In this document: piece after piece, positions 46,953 through 60,024 of the stretch
Layout: each line of letters opens with the position of its first letter
Position numbering within the stretch: the stretch's first letter is position 1
DNA from: Burkholderia ubonensis
GTDB taxonomy: Bacteria; Pseudomonadota; Gammaproteobacteria; Burkholderiales; Burkholderiaceae
Reading direction: 5' to 3'
NCBI RefSeq assembly: GCF_001718695.1
Contig: NZ_CP013420.1
Span: 1,550,001 to 1,614,000 of the forward strand
Length of the DNA stretch: 64,000 nt
The notes under the pieces: model-generated
What the model was told of the DNA's origin: nothing
What the model saw: the letters and a program-made list of their open reading frames with translations, nothing else
Databases searched by the model: none
Program-made: the position numbers and the translations under genes

Positions 46953-47723
46953 TCACGTCAGGCGCAGCGGTTCGATCATCAATTTTTCCTCTTCGAGCCG
47001 GATCTGCACCGCTTTGCCCAGCACGTCGGCAGGCAGCGGGTTCTCGGTGGTTCGATAGATACCCGCAATCGAAATCAGTTCCGGCTCCAGACACGTGCAG
47101 AAAATGCGCGCGTCGTGATTGCCGTGCACGCCCGCCAACGCGCGGCCGCGCAACGGCGCGTAAATGTGGATATTGCCTTCCGCAATGATCTCGGCGCCGT
47201 GACTGACCGGCGCGAGCACCACGAGGTCTCCTTTCGCGTAAACCTGCTGCCCCGAGCGCAACGGCCGATCGACCACGAGCGTCTGCGCACCCGTCGTGGG
47301 CGCGCTCGGTGCGAGCTCTGGCGCCGGTTCCGGCACCGCTTCCGCTGCCGCCGCAGCGACAGGCGGCTCGGCCTCGTCGGCCGGCTCCGGCTTCGCCGTG
47401 GCTCCGCGGCGATCGCGCGCCTCGAGCAGCGGCAGGCCCGCCTCGCCCGCCCAGCCCTGCGACGCCAGCGCGACGACGCCCACCGGGCGCATCCGCACGT
47501 CGTTGAGCATCTGGCGGATGTCACCCAGCGCCACGCGCTCGCCTTCCGCGAGACGACGGACGTCGATCACCACGACGTCGTCGGCAAAAAACTCGGGAGT
47601 CGCTTCGAAGCGCTTGACCAGCTCGGCGCGCAACGCGTCGAGATCGGTCGTCTTTACGGTAAACAGCAACGTATCGACCGAGCCGCTGCGCAGTTCGAAG
47701 AATGGCGATTTTTTAAGCGACAT
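46953..47723 (-). CDS. minC: Septum-site inhibitor MinC
   Basis: A 256-residue protein: an N-terminal FtsZ-inhibiting domain (residues 1-105), an Ala/Pro-rich linker of about 50 residues that is longer than in E. coli, and a C-terminal MinD-binding beta-helix ([30 protein letters not shown]). It blocks Z-ring assembly away from mid-cell. First gene of minCDE. ATG at 47723; an in-frame GTG lies 6 bp upstream. Confidence 0.94.
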   Translation of the reverse strand: MSLKKSPFFELRSGSVDTLLFTVKTTDLDALRAELVKRFEATPEFFADDVVVIDVRRLAEGERVALGDIRQMLNDVRMRPVGVVALASQGWAGEAGLPLLEARDRRGATAKPEPADEAEPPVAAAAAEAVPEPAPELAPSAPTTGAQTLVVDRPLRSGQQVYAKGDLVVLAPVSHGAEIIAEGNIHIYAPLRGRALAGVHGNHDARIFCTCLEPELISIAGIYRTTENPLPADVLGKAVQIRLEEEKLMIEPLRLT

Positions 47724-47890
47724 GGACACTCTGCAAAAATTTTTTGCGTATTTTACAGGCGTCCACGCGACCAGCCATTATTTTTGGGCGACCTGGCAAG
47801 CGGTGTCGCAAGACGCGCGCGACCGGCGCGCGGACAGCGGGACGCGCGCACGGGCCTTCGTCACTCGGCGCGGGCCCGCACCTGCGCGCG

Positions 47891-48403
47891 TCACGGCGTA
47901 TCGATGTGGGATACGAACAACGACTTCATCGCGCCCGGCATTCGCGCGATCGGCGCATGCTCGCCGGTGTTGCCGAAGCCGGCACGCTCGTAGAAGCGGA
48001 TCGCGTTGCGGTTCGCGTCGGCGATCCATGCATAGACTTCCTGCGCGCCGCGCTCGGCGAGCCACGCGCTCGCGGTGTCGAGCAGCAGCCCGCCGCGCAG
48101 ATGACGGACTGCATGCGCGACCCACAGCTCGCTCACGAAGGCGCGGCGCTCGGGCGTGTTGTCGAAATACGCGCCGATCATGCCGGCCGGATGGCCTTCC
48201 GTGTACAGCAGAAACGTCGTCGACTGATCGGACGTCGCGCGCTGCGCGGCAATGGCCGCCGCCGCGTCGGCATCGACGTTCAGCAATTCGGCCTCCGGCG
48301 CTTCGCCAGGTGCGTAGGGCTCACGCAGCGACGCGGCGCGGAGTTCGCGATACACGTTGCCCTGGTCGGCAGCGATACGACGAACGGTCAAGGTCGAACT
48401 CAT
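47891..48403 (-). CDS. GNAT-family N-acetyltransferase
   Basis: A 170-residue GNAT protein with the acetyl-CoA-binding motif A (LWVAHAVRHLRGGLLLDTAS) and motif B (ANRNAIRFYERAGF). The acceptor substrate is unknown. ATG at 48403 chosen because the fold starts there; an in-frame ATG at 48553 would add 50 residues of non-GNAT sequence. Confidence 0.85.
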   Translation of the reverse strand: MSSTLTVRRIAADQGNVYRELRAASLREPYAPGEAPEAELLNVDADAAAAIAAQRATSDQSTTFLLYTEGHPAGMIGAYFDNTPERRAFVSELWVAHAVRHLRGGLLLDTASAWLAERGAQEVYAWIADANRNAIRFYERAGFGNTGEHAPIARMPGAMKSLFVSHIDTP

Positions 48404-49085
48404 GCAGGCACAGCCCCCTTCGGACAGCAAGCTATAAGCTTCATCCGAAAGCGGGGCATGAGTCAAATCGTTATTTTCAAACGGCCGCGCCGATCGAGAG
48501 TCGGCGCGCAACGCAAGCGCGTGCGGGCCGCCGCCGCTGTGCACGTGCAGCATGCTGCCGTCGGTCGGTGAACCGTCACGACGAGCGCGTCCGGCCTTCG
48601 GACCGTGCGCCTCGCTCGGCTTGTCACTCGGGCATTCGAGCAATCGACGTCCGATGCGGAGACGTCGAAACCGTCAGCGTCCGGCATCCGCACATGCGAA
48701 AACGCGGCGCGCGCCGTCCTCGTCGCGCGATCGATATTGCGACGCAACATTCGTTGCAGCGTCGGTCGTCGGCTGTCGCACAGGCTTCGGGCATGCATTC
48801 ATCTGATCAGAACGCGGGCCGCGCGGGCAGATCGCGCCGCGCGGTGCCCGTTTCAATCGCCCGGCGTCGCCGCCCGCCCGCGAGCCCCACATGCGGTCCG
48901 CCGTTTGGAGTTTCGCGCCTAGCGCCGGAGTTTGGAAAGCGGCCGCGCCCGTCGTATAACTGGCACAGCCGGACGATCGATCCGGTGCCGCGCCTGCCTC
49001 ACGCCGCATCGCGGACCACCACGACGAAATGACACGAGCGGCCGTCGCGCTTGCAGGCGCAGCCGGCCCCCAATGGAGGGAGACG
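48404..49085. other. Long noncoding gap between GNAT gene and alkB
   Basis: About 680 bases with no reading frame I find convincing on either strand. It includes a perfect 8-bp inverted repeat, CGCGCCGA/TCGGCGCG at 48485-48507, without a U-tract. A regulator for the alkB gene or a small RNA could lie here, but nothing is supported. Confidence 0.4.
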
Positions 49086-50246
49086 ATGGCGACGACCGAC
49101 GGACCGGCCGCGGGCTGGTCGGATGGCAAGCGTTACCTGTGGCTGCTCGGCGCGCTGACGATCACGCTGCCGATCCTCGCCGCCCAGCTTGCGCTGTCGA
49201 CGGGCATCCACGTGTTCTGGTGGTTCGGGCCGCTGTTCGCGTTCGGCGTGATCCCGATTCTCGATACGCTGATCGGCGACGATCGCGACAATCCCCCCGA
49301 GAGCGTCGTGCCCCGCCTGGAACAGGACCGCTACTACCGGCTCATCGTCTATCTCGCGACGCTCGTCGAATACGTCGCGTTCTTCGTGGGCGTCTGGATC
49401 GTCGGCACGCACACGCTCGCATGGTACGACTACGTCGGCTTCGCGCTGTCGGTCGGCGCGGCCACCGGCATCTCGATCAACACCGCGCACGAGCTCGGCC
49501 ACAAGACCAGCCGCTTCGAGCGCCGGCTCGCGAAGATCACGCTCGCGCCGGTCGCCTACGGCCATTTCTTCGTCGAACACAATCGCGGCCATCATGTACG
49601 GGTCGCGACCGCCGAGGACCCGGCGAGCGCGCGCTACGGCGAATCGTTCTGGGCGTTCCTGCCGCGCACCGTGACCGGCAGCATCCGCTCCGCGTGGCAT
49701 CTGGAGCACACGCGCCTCGCGCAGCTCGGGAAGTCGCCGTGGACGTGGCGCAACGAGGTGCTGCATGCGTGGGCGATGACCGTCGTCGTGTGGGGCATCG
49801 CGATCGCGCTGGCCGGCAAGGTGGTGGTCCCGTTCCTGCTGATCCAGGCGGTGTACGGCGCGTCGCTGCTCGAAGTCGTGAACTATGTCGAGCATTACGG
49901 GCTCGGGCGCATGAAGCTGCCGAACGGCCGCTACGAGCGCTGCGCGCCGCAGCATTCATGGAACAGCAATCACGTCGTGACGAACCTGTTTCTGTATCAG
50001 TTGCAGCGGCACGCCGACCATCATGCGAATCCGACCCGCTCGTACCAGGCGCTGCGCCACTTCGACGATGCGCCGCAGCTGCCGGCCGGCTACGCGACGA
50101 TGATCCTGCTCGCGTACGTCCCGCCGCTCTGGTACCGCGTGATGAACCCGCGCGTCGTCGCGCACTACGGCGGCAACATGGCGCATTCGAACATCAAGCC
50201 GTCGATCCGCGAGAAGGTTCTCGCGCAGTACGGCGCGGCGGCCTGA
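49086..50246 (+). CDS. alkB: Alkane 1-monooxygenase
   Basis: A 386-residue integral-membrane non-heme di-iron hydroxylase that converts n-alkanes to 1-alkanols. The conserved histidine boxes are HELGH (135-139), HNRGHH (165-170) and LQRHADHHA (306-314), plus the NYVEHYG signature (266-272). About six transmembrane helices. GGAGGGAGA precedes the ATG. No rubredoxin or rubredoxin reductase gene is in the window. Confidence 0.94.
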   Translation: MATTDGPAAGWSDGKRYLWLLGALTITLPILAAQLALSTGIHVFWWFGPLFAFGVIPILDTLIGDDRDNPPESVVPRLEQDRYYRLIVYLATLVEYVAFFVGVWIVGTHTLAWYDYVGFALSVGAATGISINTAHELGHKTSRFERRLAKITLAPVAYGHFFVEHNRGHHVRVATAEDPASARYGESFWAFLPRTVTGSIRSAWHLEHTRLAQLGKSPWTWRNEVLHAWAMTVVVWGIAIALAGKVVVPFLLIQAVYGASLLEVVNYVEHYGLGRMKLPNGRYERCAPQHSWNSNHVVTNLFLYQLQRHADHHANPTRSYQALRHFDDAPQLPAGYATMILLAYVPPLWYRVMNPRVVAHYGGNMAHSNIKPSIREKVLAQYGAAA

Positions 50247-50301
50247 GCCCTTCCTGCGACGCGTTGCGCGCGACGGTGCGGCTTGCCGCGCCGCCACCCG
50301 C

Positions 50302-51849
50302 TCAGGCCGTCGCCGTTGCCGTTGCCGGCAGCTTGAACACCGCCACCGCGTGCCGCAGCGCGCCCGCCTGCTCCGCAAGCGCCTGCGTCGCGGCCGACGC
50401 CTGCTCGACGAGCGCCGCGTTGCGCTGCGTCGCGTCGTCCATCTGCGTGACCGCGATGTTGACCTGGTGGATGCCGCCGCTCTGCTCCTGCGATGCCGAC
50501 GAAATCTCGCCGACGATCGTCGTGACCCGCTCCACCGCGCCGACGATCTCGCGAATCGATTCGCCCGCGCGGCCGATCAGCGCCGCGCCGGCATCGACGC
50601 GCTGCGTCGACTGATCGATCAGCGCCTTGATTTCCTTCGCCGCGGCGGCGCTGCGCTGCGCGAGCGTGCGCACTTCGGCCGCGACGACCGCGAACCCGCG
50701 CCCCTGCTCGCCCGCCCGCGCGGCCTCGACCGCCGCGTTCAGCGCGAGGATGTTGGTCTGGAACGCGATCCCGTCGATCACCGAAATGATCTCGCCGACC
50801 TTCGCCGAGCTGTCGGCGATGCCGCTCATCGTCTCGACGGCCTGCGCCATCACGCCGCCGCCGGCCGACGCGACCTCGGACGCGTCGCGCGCCAGTTGCG
50901 CCGCATACTGCGCGTGCTCAGCCGATTTACCGACGATGCCGGTCAGCTCGGTCATGCTCGCCGCGGTTTCCTCGAGCGACGCGGCCTGCGCCTCGGTGCG
51001 CGCCGACAGGTCATGATTGCCGGACGCGATCTGCGCGCTCGCGGTCGCGACCGACTCGGCGTGTGCGCGCACCTCGAGCACGACGCCCGACAGACTTGCC
51101 TGCATCGTCTGCAACGCACGCAGCAGGTCGGCGATCTCGTCGCGGCCGGCCACGGAGAACTCGCGCGTCAGGTCGCCGTCGGCGACCGCCTTCGCGCACG
51201 CGACCGCCGCGTCGAGCGGCCGCAGGATCGCGCGGCTGAACAGGAACGCGCCGATCATCGCGACGACCAGCACGACCAGCATCAGCACGATGCTCGTCAC
51301 GCTCGCGTAGCTCGCATCGCGGCTCGCCTGCGCGGACACCGCCGCGCTCTGCTCGGCGATCACCTTCGCCGCGCGTTCGAGCAACGCGGCGGGCGTCCGG
51401 TCGACGCCCGCGACTGCCGCATCGCCGGCCGTCGGATCGAAGCCGGCGGCCTTGAAGGCGTCGAAGCCGCGCCGGTAGCCGTCGCCCATCGTCGCGTGTG
51501 CGCGCATGAACTGCTCGACGAGCGTGCGGCTCTCGCCGGCCGGCAATTGCTTGTCGAGCTGCGCGGCGAGCGCGTTGACCGCACGCTCGCGCGTCTGGAA
51601 CGCGCTCCAGTACTTGTCGAGCTTGTCGGCTTGCTTGCCTCGCAGCAGCGTGTCCTTCCACTCCTGGACCTGCAGCTTGAACTGCACGAGCGTCGCCGAG
51701 ATGAGCCGCTCGTTGGTGACGTTCGTCTGCACGTCGTTCGTGAACGTGTCGATCGAGCGATTGAGGATGTGAATGCCGTACAGCGCGCCGGCGAACATCA
51801 GCAGCAGCGCGACGGCGAACGCGAGGGGAATCTTGTAGCTTAGCTTCAT
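50302..51849 (-). CDS. Methyl-accepting chemotaxis protein
   Basis: A 515-residue chemoreceptor: TM1 (residues about 8-28), a four-helix-bundle-type periplasmic sensor (28-190), TM2 (about 190-212), a HAMP domain ([24 protein letters not shown]) and the signalling domain with the conserved hairpin tip ([33 protein letters not shown] region). Likely methylation sites flank it ([13 protein letters not shown]). No CheR-binding pentapeptide is seen at the C terminus. Ligand unknown. It converges with alkB, so an alkane-related role is possible but unsupported. Confidence 0.92.
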   Translation of the reverse strand: MKLSYKIPLAFAVALLLMFAGALYGIHILNRSIDTFTNDVQTNVTNERLISATLVQFKLQVQEWKDTLLRGKQADKLDKYWSAFQTRERAVNALAAQLDKQLPAGESRTLVEQFMRAHATMGDGYRRGFDAFKAAGFDPTAGDAAVAGVDRTPAALLERAAKVIAEQSAAVSAQASRDASYASVTSIVLMLVVLVVAMIGAFLFSRAILRPLDAAVACAKAVADGDLTREFSVAGRDEIADLLRALQTMQASLSGVVLEVRAHAESVATASAQIASGNHDLSARTEAQAASLEETAASMTELTGIVGKSAEHAQYAAQLARDASEVASAGGGVMAQAVETMSGIADSSAKVGEIISVIDGIAFQTNILALNAAVEAARAGEQGRGFAVVAAEVRTLAQRSAAAAKEIKALIDQSTQRVDAGAALIGRAGESIREIVGAVERVTTIVGEISSASQEQSGGIHQVNIAVTQMDDATQRNAALVEQASAATQALAEQAGALRHAVAVFKLPATATATA

Positions 51850-52053
51850 GGGACCTTGAATCGGAAGACGGCGACGACGCGGAAAACGCGCGTTGCTGAC
51901 TTCTGTTAACGGCGTAAGGGGCCGGGGCTGAAGCGGCGAAGCCGCGGGGATGGGCGGTGCTGGCGACGTTGCGGAGCGGAATGCCTGCCGGCGCGCATGC
52001 GGGGCATCGAAGGCATCGACACCGCTTCCGTTCGCGATCGCACGGACAAAACG

Positions 52054-52084
52054 AAAAACCCCTTGATCCTTCCGGATCAAGGGG
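52054..52084 (-). terminator. Terminator of tRNA-Ser(CGA)
   Basis: CCCCTTGATCC / GGATCAAGGGG with a 4-base loop. The minus-strand reading ends in TTTTTCGTTTT. Confidence 0.88.
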
Positions 52085-52094
52085 CTTCGTATTT

Positions 52095-52185
<91 letters not shown>

Positions 52186-52304
52186 TTCCTTTACTGCATT
52201 TCCCCGGTTGGTCGTTTCCGGGAAAGAAAAGATTATAAGACGATCTCTTCGCGGCTGACAAGCCCTTTCTGAAAATTTTTTACGAGGGCTTCGCAAGACC
52301 CGCG

Positions 52305-53642
<1,338 letters not shown>

Positions 53643-53778
53643 CTAACGCACCGCGCGCCCGTGCCGGCATCGGCCGGATGGACAACGCCGGAACACGCCG
53701 CGGCCGGCCGTGGCAGACTCGTGGTGCCGGCCGCATGTCGCCCGCCGGCAAACCGCCACGCAGGGGACCCGAGAACCG

Positions 53779-54045
53779 ATGGCCATCGAACTGGACAAGG
53801 ACGTACGCGACCGCGCGATCGCGTCGCTGCAACGTTATTTCACAGAAAACATGGACGAGCCGATCGGCAACATCCAGGCCGGCGCGCTGCTGCATTTCTT
53901 CGTCGAGGAGATCGGCCCCGCGATCTACAACCTCGCGATCGCCGACGCGCAGTCGAGCCTGCATACGCGCGTCGCCGAACTCGACATCGACTGCCATCAG
54001 GAGCCGTTCGACTACTGGAAGAAGCGGCCCGCCCGCAAGCGCTGA
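53779..54045 (+). CDS. DUF2164 protein
   Basis: An 88-residue protein of the DUF2164 family (ELDKDVRDRAIASLQRYFTENMD, FFVEEIGPAIYNLAIADAQ, DIDCHQEPFDYWKK). Function unknown. It sits on the strand opposite to the conserved rarA-serS neighbours. Start ATG at 53779. Confidence 0.85.
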   Translation: MAIELDKDVRDRAIASLQRYFTENMDEPIGNIQAGALLHFFVEEIGPAIYNLAIADAQSSLHTRVAELDIDCHQEPFDYWKKRPARKR

Positions 54046-54064
54046 GCGGCCCGCGCTCCGTTCG

Positions 54065-55375
54065 TTAGTCCTTCTTGCCCGCCTCGCGGTCGAGCTCGCG
54101 CAGCCACGCGAGCTTGTCGGCGATCTTCGATTCGAGCCCGCGCGGCACCGGCTTGTACCAGCGCGGCTCGCGCATCCCGTCCGGCAGGTACGTCTCGCCG
54201 GCCGCATACGCGTTCGGCTCGTCGTGCGCGTAGCGGTACGCGTGGCCGTAGCCGAGCTCCTTCATCAGCTTGGTCGGCGCGTTGCGCAGATGCACCGGCA
54301 CCTCGCGCGACTTGTCCTGCTTCACGAACGCCATCGCCTGGTTGAACGCGTTGTAGCCCGCATTGCTCTTCGCCGCGCACGCGAGATAGATCACGGCCTG
54401 GCCCAGCGCGAGCTCGCCTTCCGGCGAGCCGAGCCGCTCGTAGGTCTCGGCCGCGTCGTTCGCCATCTGCATCGCGCGCGGATCGGCGAGGCCGATATCC
54501 TCCCACGCCATCCGCACGATCCGCCGCGCGAGATACTTCGGGTCCGCGCCGCCGTCGATCATCCGGCAGAACCAGTACAGCGCGCCGTCCGGGCTCGAGC
54601 CGCGCACCGACTTGTGCAGCGCCGAGATCTGGTCGTAGAAGTTGTCGCCGCCCTTGTCGAAGCGGCGCGCGTTCAGCGTCATCGCGCTGCTGACGAAATC
54701 CGCGTCGATCGTCGTCACGCCGGCCGACGTGGCCGCCGTCTGCGCCTGCTCGAGCAGGTTCAGGAAACGCCGCGCATCGCCGTCCGCATAGCCGACCAGC
54801 GTATCGACCGCCTTGTCGTCGAACGCTAGCCCTTCGAGCGCGATCTCCTGCGCGCGCTTGAGCAGCTGGCGCATCTCGTCGTCGGTCAGCGACTTCAGCA
54901 CGTAGACCTGCGCGCGCGACAGCAGCGCCGAGTTGACCTCGAAGCTCGGGTTCTCGGTGGTCGCGCCGATGAAGGTCACGAGCCCCGACTCGACGAACGG
55001 CAGCAGCGCATCCTGCTGGCCCTTGTTGAAACGGTGGATCTCGTCGACGAACAGGATCGTGTGGCGGCCGGTGCGGTTGAGCGTGTCCTTCGCCTGCTCC
55101 ATCGCCTCGCGAATGTCCTTCACGCCGCCCAGCACCGCGGACAGCGCGATGAACTCGCAGTCGAACGCGAGCGCGGTAAGCCGCGCGAGCGTGGTCTTGC
55201 CGACGCCGGGCGGGCCCCACAGGATCATCGAATGCGGCTTGCCCGATTCGAAGGCAAGCCGCAGCGGCTTGCCTTCGCCCAGCAAATGCGTCTGGCCGAT
55301 CACCTCGGCGAGCGTCTTCGGCCGCAGCGCCTCGGCGAGCGGCCGGCGCGGTTCGACTTGAAACAGGTCGGACAT
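54065..55375 (-). CDS. rarA: Replication-associated recombination protein A (RarA/MgsA)
   Basis: A 436-residue AAA+ ATPase related to clamp loader subunits. Walker A GPPGVGKT (residues 54-61), Walker B LFVDEIHRF, sensor 1 GATTENPSFEV, and a C-terminal tetramerisation domain with NAFNQAMAFV. It acts at stalled replication forks. Member of ftsK-lolA-rarA-serS. Confidence 0.95.
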   Translation of the reverse strand: MSDLFQVEPRRPLAEALRPKTLAEVIGQTHLLGEGKPLRLAFESGKPHSMILWGPPGVGKTTLARLTALAFDCEFIALSAVLGGVKDIREAMEQAKDTLNRTGRHTILFVDEIHRFNKGQQDALLPFVESGLVTFIGATTENPSFEVNSALLSRAQVYVLKSLTDDEMRQLLKRAQEIALEGLAFDDKAVDTLVGYADGDARRFLNLLEQAQTAATSAGVTTIDADFVSSAMTLNARRFDKGGDNFYDQISALHKSVRGSSPDGALYWFCRMIDGGADPKYLARRIVRMAWEDIGLADPRAMQMANDAAETYERLGSPEGELALGQAVIYLACAAKSNAGYNAFNQAMAFVKQDKSREVPVHLRNAPTKLMKELGYGHAYRYAHDEPNAYAAGETYLPDGMREPRWYKPVPRGLESKIADKLAWLRELDREAGKKD

Positions 55376-55460
55376 GAACCCTCGCTCCCCATCATACGGT
55401 GGCGACCGAACGCGGCCGCCGGACCCGACATTATGACAGCCGCGCGACACGACCGCCGCG

Positions 55461-55512
55461 CCTGGTGCCCGCGCCCGGTGCCCGCGCCCGGTGCCCGCGC
55501 CTGGTGCCCGCG
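55461..55512. repeat. Four tandem 13-bp repeats between lolA and rarA
   Basis: Four head-to-tail copies of C(C/T)TGGTGCCCGCG-type units (13 bp: CCTGGTGCCCGCG, CCCGGTGCCCGCG twice, then CCTGGTGCCCGCG). Only one position varies. It is a likely variable-number tandem repeat locus in the intergenic gap. Confidence 0.8.
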
Positions 55513-55524
55513 CCCGCAAACGAC

Positions 55525-55552
55525 ACGGGCCTGCCATCGCTGGCAGGCCCGT
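55525..55552. terminator. Strong hairpin downstream of lolA
   Basis: ACGGGCCTGCCA / TGGCAGGCCCGT with a TCGC loop. The U-tract is weak in either direction (GTGTCGTTTG on the minus strand), so it may be an attenuator or partial terminator within the operon. Confidence 0.5.
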
Positions 55553-55578
55553 CGGCAACTGCGGCGCGCGGGCGCCGG

Positions 55579-56268
55579 TCAGCCGGTGATCACGTCGGCG
55601 CCCTTCGGCACGACGAACTTGAACGTATCCGACTTCAGCGGCGGGTTCGTCTGGATGTTCGTGAACGTCAGCAGCGTGACGTTGCCGAACACGTCGTGCA
55701 GCTCCATCGCGGCGAGCGTGCCGTTCCTGAAGCCGATGCCGATCCGCTGGAACTGCGTGTCCTGCGCCTTCGGCAGCATCTCGAGCCACTCGATGCCGCC
55801 CTTCTCGCCGGCGTCGCGCAGCGTGTAGTTCTTGTCGAGGTCGTTGCTGCCGAACAGGATCGCGGCCGGGCTCGCGCCCAGCGCGCCGGCCAGCTTGCGC
55901 TCGGTGACCTGGTTCAGGTCGCGGTCGTACACGTAGAGCTTGTCGCCGTCGGCCTGCAGCACCTGCTGGTACGGCTTCTGGTAGGTCCAGATGAACTTGC
56001 CCGGACGCGCGAACACGAACGTGCCGCTCGAGTTGTCGGTGGACTTCGGCGCTGCCTGCGCGGCGCTCGCGCCCTTCGCCGGCGCCTTGACGATCTGCTG
56101 CGTGAATTCGCCCTTCGCCGAACGCACCTGCGACACGAAGGCCTTCAGCTGTTCGGTGCCGCCCGCGAACGCATGCGTCGCCGCGAGCATCAGCGATGCG
56201 CCGGCGAGCGCCGCGCCGAGCCAGCGCCGCGTCGAACGAAGGGAAGGGGCGAACGGATGTTGCTGCAT
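55579..56268 (-). CDS. lolA: Outer-membrane lipoprotein chaperone LolA
   Basis: A 229-residue periplasmic protein with a signal peptide (ending near AFA, residue 35). The LolA half-barrel starts [33 protein letters not shown] is conserved and carries the aromatic residues lining the hydrophobic cavity. It carries lipoproteins from LolCDE to LolB. Between ftsK and rarA. Confidence 0.94.
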   Translation of the reverse strand: MQQHPFAPSLRSTRRWLGAALAGASLMLAATHAFAGGTEQLKAFVSQVRSAKGEFTQQIVKAPAKGASAAQAAPKSTDNSSGTFVFARPGKFIWTYQKPYQQVLQADGDKLYVYDRDLNQVTERKLAGALGASPAAILFGSNDLDKNYTLRDAGEKGGIEWLEMLPKAQDTQFQRIGIGFRNGTLAAMELHDVFGNVTLLTFTNIQTNPPLKSDTFKFVVPKGADVITG

Positions 56269-56309
56269 GATGCGGTTTTCTCCCTGGGTGGCCTGCGTGC
56301 GCCGCGGAC

Positions 56310-58619
56310 TCATTCCGCGTCGCGCGCCGGCACAAGAATTTCGCGGTTGCCGCTCGACGACATCGCCGACACGAGCCCCGACTGTTCCATCTGCTCGAGC
56401 AGCCGCGCGGCGCGGTTGTAGCCGATCCGCAGATGGCGCTGCACGAGCGAGATCGACGCGCGGCGGTTCTTGATGACGATCTCGACCGCCTGGTCGTACA
56501 GCGGATCAGACTCGCCGCCGCCTTCGCCGGTTCCCGCGCCGGCCGAGCCCTCGTCGCCGTCGGCGGTGCCGCCCTCGAGCAGGCCCTCGACGTAGTTCGG
56601 CTCGCCCTGCTCCTTGAGCTTCTCGACGACGCGGTGCACCTCGTCGTCGGCGACGAACGCGCCGTGCACGCGCACCGGCAGCCCGGTGCCGGGCGGCAGG
56701 TACAGCATGTCGCCCATCCCGAGCAGCGATTCGGCGCCCATCTGGTCGAGGATCGTGCGCGAGTCGATCTTCGACGACACCTGGAACGCAATGCGCGTCG
56801 GCACGTTGGCCTTGATGAGGCCGGTGATCACGTCGACCGACGGACGCTGCGTCGCGAGGATCAGGTGGATGCCGGCCGCGCGTGCCTTCTGCGCGATCCG
56901 CGCGATCAGCTCCTCGACCTTCTTGCCGACGACCATCATCAGGTCGGCCAGCTCGTCGATCACGACGACGATGTTCGGCAGCCGGCCGAGCGGCTCCGGG
57001 TCCTCCGGCGTCAGGCTGAACGGATTCGGGAGCTTCTCCTCGCGCTTCGCGGCCTCGTCGATCTTGTTGTTGTAGCCGGCGAGGTTGCGCACGCCGAGCT
57101 TGCTCATCAGCTTGTAGCGCCGCTCCATCTCGGCGACCGTCCAGTTGAGCGCGTGGCCCGCCTGGCGCATGTCGGTGACGACCGGGCACAGCAGATGCGG
57201 AATGCCTTCGTAGACGCTCATTTCGAGCATCTTCGGATCGATCAGGATCAGGCGCACCTGGTCGGCGGTCGCCTTGTACAGCAGCGACAGGATCATCGCG
57301 TTGATCCCGACCGACTTGCCCGAGCCGGTCGTGCCGGCCACCAGCAGGTGCGGCATCTTCGCGAGATCGGCGCACACCGGCTTGCCGCCGATGTCCTTGC
57401 CGAGGCTCAACGTGAGCGCCGACGACGCGGCCGCGTACACCTCGGAGCCGATGATCTCCGACAGGTGCACCGTCTGGCGGCGCTGGTTCGGCAGCTCGAG
57501 CGCCATGTAGTTCTTGCCGGGAATCGTCTCGACGACGCGGATCGACACGAGCGACAGCGAGCGCGCGAGATCCTTAGCGAGGTTCACGATCTGGCTGCCC
57601 TTCACGCCGGTGGCCGGCTCGATCTCGTAGCGCGTGACGACCGGGCCCGGATACGCGGCGACGACGCTCGCCTCGACGCCGAAATCCTTCAGCTTCTTCT
57701 CGATCAGCCGCGACGTGAATTCGAGCGTGTCGGCGGAGATCGCCTCCTGGGCCTTCGGCGCCGGGTCGAGCAGCGAGACCGGCGGCAGCGTCGAATCGCC
57801 CGGCAGGTCGGTGAAGAGCGGCACCTGGCGCTCCTTCTCGACGCGCTCGGACTTCACCGGCGTGACGACCGGCGGCACGATCGTCACCGGCTCGTGATCC
57901 TCGATGCGCACGCGCTCTTCCTCGACCTTGCCTTCGCGGCGCACGGCCGCGGCCTCGCCGAGCCTGCGGTCGCGCTCGGCCTCGCGGCGCAGCTTCGCGA
58001 CGTTGACGGCGGACAGGATCGCGCCGCCGACGCGCTCGGCGACCGACAGCCACGAAAAGCGGAAATACAGCGACAGGCCGATCGCGAGCGCGATCAAGAG
58101 CAGCAGCGTGCCGCCCGTGAAGCCGAACGCGTGCGACATCGCGCCCGCGACCGCCTCGCCGACGACGCCGCCCGGCGCGCGCGGCAGCTGCACCTTCAGC
58201 GACCACATCCGCAGCGCCTCGATGCCGTCGCACGCGAGCAGCACGAGCACGAACGCGAATACCTCGGTCAGCCAGCCGACCGGCCGCTCCGGCTCGTCGG
58301 GCAGCGCTTCGTGGCGGGTGATGCGGCGATAGGTGGCGTTGATGCGGCGCCCGAGCGGCACGAGCAGCCAGTAGGCCGACAGGCCGAACAGCAGCAGCAC
58401 GATGTCGGCGGTCCACGCGCCGACGCGGCCCGCCCAGTTGGTGATGTGATCGACCTGCGCCGCGTGCGTCCAGCTCGGATCGCGCCGGCTGTAGCTCAGC
58501 AGCGCCATCACCAGAAATGCGCACAGCGCGACCTGGAGAATCCAGCGGATCTCCGTGAGGAGCTTCGACATCCGGTGCGGCAACGCCTGTGCCTGAGCGG
58601 AATAAGGAGCTTTTGCCAT
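56310..58619 (-). CDS. ftsK: DNA translocase FtsK
   Basis: A 769-residue protein: four N-terminal transmembrane helices (residues about 25-200), a short linker (200-280), a RecA-like motor with Walker A GTTGSGKS at residues 429-436 and Walker [13 protein letters not shown], and a C-terminal gamma winged helix ([24 protein letters not shown] region) that reads KOPS. It couples chromosome segregation to division and activates XerCD. The linker is far shorter than in E. coli (a SpoIIIE-like layout). First gene of ftsK-lolA-rarA-serS. Confidence 0.95.
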   Translation of the reverse strand: MAKAPYSAQAQALPHRMSKLLTEIRWILQVALCAFLVMALLSYSRRDPSWTHAAQVDHITNWAGRVGAWTADIVLLLFGLSAYWLLVPLGRRINATYRRITRHEALPDEPERPVGWLTEVFAFVLVLLACDGIEALRMWSLKVQLPRAPGGVVGEAVAGAMSHAFGFTGGTLLLLIALAIGLSLYFRFSWLSVAERVGGAILSAVNVAKLRREAERDRRLGEAAAVRREGKVEEERVRIEDHEPVTIVPPVVTPVKSERVEKERQVPLFTDLPGDSTLPPVSLLDPAPKAQEAISADTLEFTSRLIEKKLKDFGVEASVVAAYPGPVVTRYEIEPATGVKGSQIVNLAKDLARSLSLVSIRVVETIPGKNYMALELPNQRRQTVHLSEIIGSEVYAAASSALTLSLGKDIGGKPVCADLAKMPHLLVAGTTGSGKSVGINAMILSLLYKATADQVRLILIDPKMLEMSVYEGIPHLLCPVVTDMRQAGHALNWTVAEMERRYKLMSKLGVRNLAGYNNKIDEAAKREEKLPNPFSLTPEDPEPLGRLPNIVVVIDELADLMMVVGKKVEELIARIAQKARAAGIHLILATQRPSVDVITGLIKANVPTRIAFQVSSKIDSRTILDQMGAESLLGMGDMLYLPPGTGLPVRVHGAFVADDEVHRVVEKLKEQGEPNYVEGLLEGGTADGDEGSAGAGTGEGGGESDPLYDQAVEIVIKNRRASISLVQRHLRIGYNRAARLLEQMEQSGLVSAMSSSGNREILVPARDAE

Positions 58620-58830
58620 GAATCCGTATAGAGAAGACGGGCCGCGCACGCCGCGCACGCCGCGCGCCCGCCGATCGTTCGAGCCCGCTTATTGTAAACG
58701 CTGCGCCGCGCCGCCAAGTGTAAATGACGGTTACATGGGCGCCGGCCGGCGACCGCCCCGTCGCCCCCGCCCCGCCGAACGCTATCGCCCCGATTGAAAC
58801 TCTCGTTCGGCAGCGCAACAACAGGGCCTT

Positions 58831-59897
<1,067 letters not shown>

Positions 59898-59953
59898 GCC
59901 GCGCGCGCCGGGCGCTACAATGGCGTCCGCTGCCGCGACGCACGCTTGACGAA

Positions 59954-59981
59954 AAGCCGCTGCCGGCGCAGCGGCTTTTTT
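59954..59981 (+). terminator. Terminator after trxB
   Basis: AAGCCGCTGC / GCAGCGGCTT with a CGGC loop and six T residues. Confidence 0.92.
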
Positions 59982-60024
59982 CATGCCCGCGCGCCCGCGC
60001 GCGTTTGCCTTGCGTGTGTGAATC

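Noticed and set aside
47733..47747. A/T inverted repeat just upstream of minC as an operator
   Set aside because: GCAAAAA/TTTTTGC is mostly A/T-run symmetry and too simple to support a binding-site call.
55461..55512. CRISPR array
   Set aside because: The 13-bp units are directly abutting with no spacers, so this is a tandem repeat.
56433..58631. Long plus-strand open frame across ftsK
   Set aside because: Antisense shadow with His/Arg/Asp-rich low-complexity sequence.
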